A stretch of 26,597 nt of DNA, taken from positions 1-26,597 of the forward strand of contig DREN01000249.1 in the NCBI GenBank assembly GCA_011051075.1, written 5' to 3'. The notes under the pieces were generated by a model. It did not search any database. It worked only from the letters and a program-made list of their open reading frames with translations, and had not been told where the DNA came from. This DNA is from Deltaproteobacteria bacterium. Its GTDB lineage: Bacteria; Desulfobacterota; DSM-4660; Desulfatiglandales; Desulfatiglandaceae. Shown in pieces: positions 23,251 to 26,597 of this stretch. Positions within the stretch are counted from its first letter, which is position 1. Every line of letters begins with the position of its first letter. Position numbers and translations under genes: made by a program.

Positions 23251-24021
23251 ATGATCGCAGGTGATAATCCCCGGGCCTCTCAAAGGCTCGCCTTTGTCCG
23301 TCCTGACCCGAGATTCTTTTTGGATATCTGGCACACCCCGGAAGAGCCTATTGCCCGCGTAACCGCGATCCTGGAGGGTTTTGGAAATGACCGCTCAGGT
23401 ATTTCGGGATTCATCAGGGGGGTGAGCGGGTGCGGGGACGTGGACTTTTCATTCATCTACGGGAGCGCGGTAAATTCAACGGCAGGCTTTGATGAGATAG
23501 AAGACGTGGATATCCTTGTGGTCACCCGGGGCAGGAAGAAATTCGTTTATGAGTGGGAAGCGCCCAGGGGTACGGAGATACGCTACCTGCGCCTCTCAGA
23601 GATGAGGGATTTTCTCAGGGTGGAGAAGAGGCTCTTTTCATACATCTTCACCAGGGAGTACAACTCACTGGGAGGGATCCTGGCCAACGGACTTCTGGTA
23701 ATTAAGGGTTCAGGAGAGCTGGACCGACTGGTGTCGGAGGTGAGACGACACTTCCAGAGGGTCCAGATCAAGGCCCTTTCACAGTTGGTGGAGGACGACT
23801 GCAGGAAGATGGTGGAAAAAAGAAGGGGGCCTGGGAAAGAACGGGCCATGCTCTTTTCCCGCGGCCGAGAAAGGGGGTACTTCTTTTACGGCAGTGAGAT
23901 TCCTGTCACCCTTGAGGAGGCCCGCTCCACCATATATCAGTCCATAAGGCGGAAGAATATTGAATCCGGGAAGGCCCCGGCCATAGCTCGGAGGATTCTG
24001 AAGAGAATCAAGGAGAGATGA
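23251..24021 (+). CDS. Nucleotidyltransferase-fold protein
   Basis: A 256-residue protein whose middle carries the polymerase-beta-like nucleotidyltransferase signature: FIYGSAVNSTAGFDEIEDVDILVV, i.e. GS at 71-72 and the metal-binding pair Asp85/Asp87 (split here for length). The loop between GS and DxD is a little longer than in MNT antitoxin-type proteins. The remainder is helical and basic, with KRRGPGKERAM and a C-terminal RRILKRIKER tail that might touch nucleic acid. Function and substrate are unknown; no HEPN-type partner gene adjoins it, arguing against a classical toxin-antitoxin pair. It is the last plus-strand gene, 33 bases after the small membrane protein, and converges with the ABC ATPase. 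The ribosome site AAAGGAG is about 13 bases from the ATG, so the start is uncertain. Confidence 0.7.
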   Translation: MIAGDNPRASQRLAFVRPDPRFFLDIWHTPEEPIARVTAILEGFGNDRSGISGFIRGVSGCGDVDFSFIYGSAVNSTAGFDEIEDVDILVVTRGRKKFVYEWEAPRGTEIRYLRLSEMRDFLRVEKRLFSYIFTREYNSLGGILANGLLVIKGSGELDRLVSEVRRHFQRVQIKALSQLVEDDCRKMVEKRRGPGKERAMLFSRGRERGYFFYGSEIPVTLEEARSTIYQSIRRKNIESGKAPAIARRILKRIKER

Positions 24022-24045
24022 GTATGTTAATATTGCAAAGACCTC

Positions 24046-24080
24046 CAATCAACAATCAAAAATCGACAATCATCAATCCT
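24046..24080 (+). repeat. Degenerate 7-bp tandem repeat
   Basis: Five heptamers: CAATCAA, CAATCAA, AAATCGA, CAATCAT, CAATCCT, in the convergent gap between the nucleotidyltransferase-like gene and the ABC ATPase, running into the ATPase stop codon. Shorter pieces of the same motif occur near 17655 and 19651, and a longer, complementary array at 26481-26529. Confidence 0.7.
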
Positions 24081-24894
24081 ATGCCAGCCAGCGTTTTCTC
24101 CTGTGGTAATGCTTAACGTCTCTGTAACTCTTCTTCCCCACCGCGGTAAGGCCCAAGTAGAACTCCTTTACGTCCGCATTGTCCTTGAGAACCTGAGCCT
24201 CACCGTCTAAAACCACACGGCCGTTTTCCATTACATAGCCGTACTCCGCGTACTCAAGTGCCATGGCCGCGTTCTGTTCGGCCAGGAGCATGCCCACTTG
24301 CTCCTCTTTGTTGAGACGCTGGATGATGTTGAATATCTCCTCCACAAGGAGGGGGGCCAGGCCCATGGAGGGCTCGTCTAAGAGCATGATCTTAGGCTTT
24401 GCCATGAGCCCACGGCCTATGGCGCACATCTGCATCTCTCCGCCCGATATGTAGCCGGTTTTGGCGTGTCTCCGCTCCCTGAGACGGGGGAAATACCCGT
24501 ACACCATCTCCAGGGCCTCCCTGGTCCCCTTGGTGTCCCGGCCCCTGGTATAGGCCCCGGTCAGGAGATCATCTTCAACGGTGAGGTGCTCGAAGGTGTG
24601 CCTCCCCTCCATTATCTGGATAAGACCCATCTTCACCAACTGGGGCGCAAACAACCTGTCAACCCGTTTCCCGTCAAATTCTACGGTCCCCTTGGTCACC
24701 TCGCCACGTTCCGCCTTGACCAGGTTGGAGATGGCCTTCAGCGTAGTGCTCTTTCCCGCGCCGTTGGCGCCCAGGAGAGAGGCGATCTGCCCTTCGTATA
24801 CATCGAGGGAGACCCCTTTAAGGACCAGTATAACATGCTCGTATATAACCTCGATGTTGTTAACCTTGAGTAATGGGGTCTGCTCTGTGGCCAT
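24079..24894 (-). CDS. livF: Branched-chain-type ABC transporter ATPase (LivF-like)
   Basis: A 271-residue ATP-binding protein. Walker A GANGAGKST (42-50), a LIQIMEGRHTFEHLTVEDDL segment (91-110, the LivF-type EGR..F..LTV block), signature ISGGEMQM (149-156), Walker B IMLLDEPS (169-176), and AEQNAAMAL (the H-loop region, with Asn in place of the usual His-type residue as is normal for LivF) are visible. It drives import of a branched-chain amino acid or, commonly in Desulfobacterota, another carboxylic acid. It is about 30 residues longer than usual because of a very basic C-terminal tail (KKSYRDVKHYHRRKRWLA). GGAGGTGG precedes the ATG. It lies downstream of the binding-protein gene; the gene order suggests permeases off the right edge. 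Confidence 0.92.
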   Translation of the reverse strand: MATEQTPLLKVNNIEVIYEHVILVLKGVSLDVYEGQIASLLGANGAGKSTTLKAISNLVKAERGEVTKGTVEFDGKRVDRLFAPQLVKMGLIQIMEGRHTFEHLTVEDDLLTGAYTRGRDTKGTREALEMVYGYFPRLRERRHAKTGYISGGEMQMCAIGRGLMAKPKIMLLDEPSMGLAPLLVEEIFNIIQRLNKEEQVGMLLAEQNAAMALEYAEYGYVMENGRVVLDGEAQVLKDNADVKEFYLGLTAVGKKSYRDVKHYHRRKRWLA

Positions 24895-25025
24895 AAATCC
24901 ACCTCCAACTGGTCTGACTGAACTACAAGATTTTCATCTAAGCGGTTTAAGATTTTCAGGGGGGGGCCTATTCGGATCCGGTCATCCCGGAATAAGAGGG
25001 TTTAACTCACCCGGAGAACGGTAAA

Positions 25026-25061
25026 AGCCCCTTGATGGGGCAGGGGGCTCACCCCCTGCCC
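25026..25061 (-). terminator. Competing hairpins between binding-protein and ATPase genes
   Basis: On the minus strand a perfect 10 bp stem GGGCAGGGGG / CCCCCTGCCC with loop TGAG is followed directly by GCCCC-ATCAA-GGGGC-TTTT. The second stem reuses GCCC of the first, so only one can form. The second is terminator-like, though its T-tract is short. The likely effect is to reduce readthrough from the abundant binding protein into the ATPase gene. The 187-base gap contains no gene. Confidence 0.6.
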
Positions 25062-25081
25062 TCGGTATCCGGAGTTTCCTC

Positions 25082-26431
25082 CTATTGACAGTCTCTAAGT
25101 TTAAGCCCATGTTCTTTGGCGTACTTGCCTGCTGATTTCTCAACGAGATCCCTGACGAATTTCTTCATGGGCTCCACAACGATCCCGGTCATGACCCATT
25201 TCTCACCGTTCCACTGCTGGAAAAAGATAGGTCCTCCGCCCTCGTGATCGGCGCAGGAGAGTTTGATGGGCTGCATAAAGCCTTCTGCTCCGATCTCTTT
25301 GATCCTCTCCGGTGTGATGTTCAGGTTCTCAAAGCCCCAGCGCACCTCATCCCCTTTCAGCACCTTCTTCCCGAACTTCTTCTGGGCGGTCAGTAATGCC
25401 TCATGGTTGATGATACCCGCGTACACTCCTCTATTATAGTAGACCGAACCCACACGGGTAAAGGCGATATGGCCTTTCATCACACCGTAGACCCTATCGA
25501 CAATCTCCTTGATAACCGGGAAATCCCGACCCACCCCGTGCCAGTTTGCGCTGTAATAGCCCTTGGCCTTGGGACCTGCAGGGAGTACGTCCTCTTCAGA
25601 ACCGCACCACCAGACACCGAGGATCCTGTTGCTGGGAAACCTCAGCCTGGCCGCCTCTTTAAGCGGAACGGTGCAGGAAACTCCCCAGTTTCGGTTGATT
25701 ACCCAGTCCGCCTTGTATCTCCTGACAATATCCATCCACTGGGCCTTCTGGTCGATTCCCGGCCAGGGCACTGGAAAATGCCTGACCGTGAAACCGAACT
25801 TCTTGGCCATGGCGTCAAGGATCGGCTTGGTCTCCTGGCCGTAGGGGACGTCTATGTGCAGATTGGCGATCTTGAGGCCCTTGAGATAGTTCCCTATGGT
25901 GGACATATCCTTGCCGTCCCATCCCTGCTTGATGGCGATGAACTTGATCTTGGCAGTGTTCTGGGACCAGTAGTTGGTGGGGAGCGTAAAGACCCAGGGG
26001 AAAACCCGACCATCGGATGCGTCTGCGCGACCGTAACCACTTGAAATAATGGCGATATGATCTTTAGTCCCCTTGGGGATCAGGGCGTAGGTAATACCCG
26101 TGCTCAGTGGATGAACAAAGGTCATCTTGTTCTTGAAGCGGTTGTAGCACTCAACACCCCGTGCCGTGTTGTAGGCGGTTTCGCACTCCTCAAAGGCGTA
26201 CTTGATACCGTTGATGCCGCCCTTCATGTTCATAAGTTCCATGTAATCTTCCATGCCGCTGCTGAACCCGCTGCCCCCGGCCGCAAAGGGACCGGTCCGG
26301 TAGGCCAGGATCCCCACAAACTGGGTGGGGCCCTCCTTTTTCTTGTCCGCGGCCATTGCCGATCCGGAAACAAGGGCAAAACTTACTGCGAGCACACCGA
26401 TAAACAAGCCTAAAATCAATTTACGTCCCAT
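25082..26431 (-). CDS. ABC transporter periplasmic substrate-binding protein, branched-chain amino acid type
   Basis: A 449-residue type I periplasmic binding protein (Peripla_BP_6 kind). The signal peptide is clear: MGRK, a hydrophobic run, then VSGSAMA with cleavage before ADKKK (after residue 27). The mature part opens with FVGILAYRTGPFAAGGSGFSSG, the usual TGxxAxxGxxxxxG start, and continues with MEDYMELMNMKGGINGIKY and ADWVINRNWG-type lobes. It is longer than typical LivJ (about 370). GAGGAGG lies 8 bases before the second of two nearby ATGs, so I use that one rather than the ATG at 26437. The ligand cannot be told from sequence; given the acyl-CoA genes nearby, a carboxylic acid is as likely as an amino acid. 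Confidence 0.9.
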   Translation of the reverse strand: MGRKLILGLFIGVLAVSFALVSGSAMAADKKKEGPTQFVGILAYRTGPFAAGGSGFSSGMEDYMELMNMKGGINGIKYAFEECETAYNTARGVECYNRFKNKMTFVHPLSTGITYALIPKGTKDHIAIISSGYGRADASDGRVFPWVFTLPTNYWSQNTAKIKFIAIKQGWDGKDMSTIGNYLKGLKIANLHIDVPYGQETKPILDAMAKKFGFTVRHFPVPWPGIDQKAQWMDIVRRYKADWVINRNWGVSCTVPLKEAARLRFPSNRILGVWWCGSEEDVLPAGPKAKGYYSANWHGVGRDFPVIKEIVDRVYGVMKGHIAFTRVGSVYYNRGVYAGIINHEALLTAQKKFGKKVLKGDEVRWGFENLNITPERIKEIGAEGFMQPIKLSCADHEGGGPIFFQQWNGEKWVMTGIVVEPMKKFVRDLVEKSAGKYAKEHGLKLRDCQ

Positions 26432-26480
26432 GACCATCTCCTCCTCTTTTTAAAGTTCCTGGTTAAAAAAGCTTCTCGAG

Positions 26481-26529
26481 AGTTAGTTGTTGGTTGTTGG
26501 GTAATTGTTGTTTGGTTTTGATTGTTGCC
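26481..26529 (-). repeat. Degenerate 7-bp tandem repeat, upstream of the binding protein
   Basis: Seven plus-strand heptamers AGTTAGT, TGTTGGT, TGTTGGG, TAATTGT, TGTTTGG, TTTTGAT, TGTTGCC; on the minus strand this is the AACAATC/CAACAAC-type motif seen at 24046-24080. It lies 50-100 bases upstream of the binding-protein start, in what should be its leader or an intercistronic gap. The remaining bases to the window end show no gene. Confidence 0.65.
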
Positions 26530-26597
26530 AATAACTCCCCTGTCAGATTATTACGAGCGTTGAACGACCAATGACAACTGCCAGATGACCAAGGCCC

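Noticed and set aside
23251..24021. MNT/HEPN toxin-antitoxin system
   Set aside because: The nucleotidyltransferase signature is present, but the neighbouring small gene encodes two membrane helices and no HEPN RX4-6H motif is visible.
24046..24080. CRISPR-like array
   Set aside because: Units are 7 bp with no spacers; this is a simple tandem repeat, as are the 6- and 8-bp arrays.

Overview
The window looks like a chromosomal stretch from an anaerobic, Gram-negative bacterium of the Desulfobacterota (old Deltaproteobacteria). This is an inference from gene content: a split B12-dependent acyl-CoA mutase with its MeaB chaperone, several thiolases and acyl-CoA enzymes, a branched-chain-type ABC transporter, a single-domain Fe-S old-yellow-enzyme, and a type IV pilin with a Geobacter-like N-terminus. 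No rRNA, tRNA or CRISPR array was seen.

Layout. 1-249 is the tail of a transposase, followed by an FMN/Fe-S oxidoreductase (370-1509). 1516-3236 (minus) is a coupled pair: a family 9 glycosyltransferase and a GtrA-type membrane protein. 3237-3747 is non-coding and holds a large nested inverted repeat. 3748-5907 is a polytopic membrane protein with C-terminal TPRs, convergent with a type IV pilin (5913-6284, minus); just upstream of the pilin lies a broken pilin copy lacking its 5' end. Two overlapping membrane-protein genes follow (6910-8059, minus), then an unrecognised exported protein (8280-9635), an FAD/NAD disulfide-reductase-like enzyme (9857-11197) and MltG (11229-12266).

The right half is an acyl-CoA degradation region. 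Thiolase 1 (12334-13584) comes first, then a small module of a MoaD/ThiS-like sulfur carrier, a Cys-rich membrane peptide and a 24-codon ORF. A promoter with a palindrome at its start point then leads into thiolase 2, thiolase 3, enoyl-CoA hydratase, acyl-CoA dehydrogenase, acyl-CoA mutase large and small subunits and MeaB, and probably also a small membrane protein and a nucleotidyltransferase-fold protein (14820-24021, all plus). Together these could carry out beta-oxidation rounds and rearrange a methylmalonyl-type intermediate; no 3-hydroxyacyl-CoA dehydrogenase is present in the window. On the minus strand, 24079-26431 encodes a substrate-binding protein followed by a LivF-type ATPase, probably the end of a transporter operon whose permeases lie beyond the right edge.

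The most unusual content is intergenic. Two copies of a ~125 bp palindromic, MITE-like element with 26 bp terminal inverted repeats beginning TATAGA (9685-9809 and, inverted, 21426-21551) resemble Neisseria Correia elements in architecture, and one sits between the mutase subunit genes. There are also degenerate tandem repeats of 6, 7 and 8 bp period in the gaps of the catabolic cluster, and two places where a long perfect hairpin competes with a shorter hairpin followed by a T-tract.
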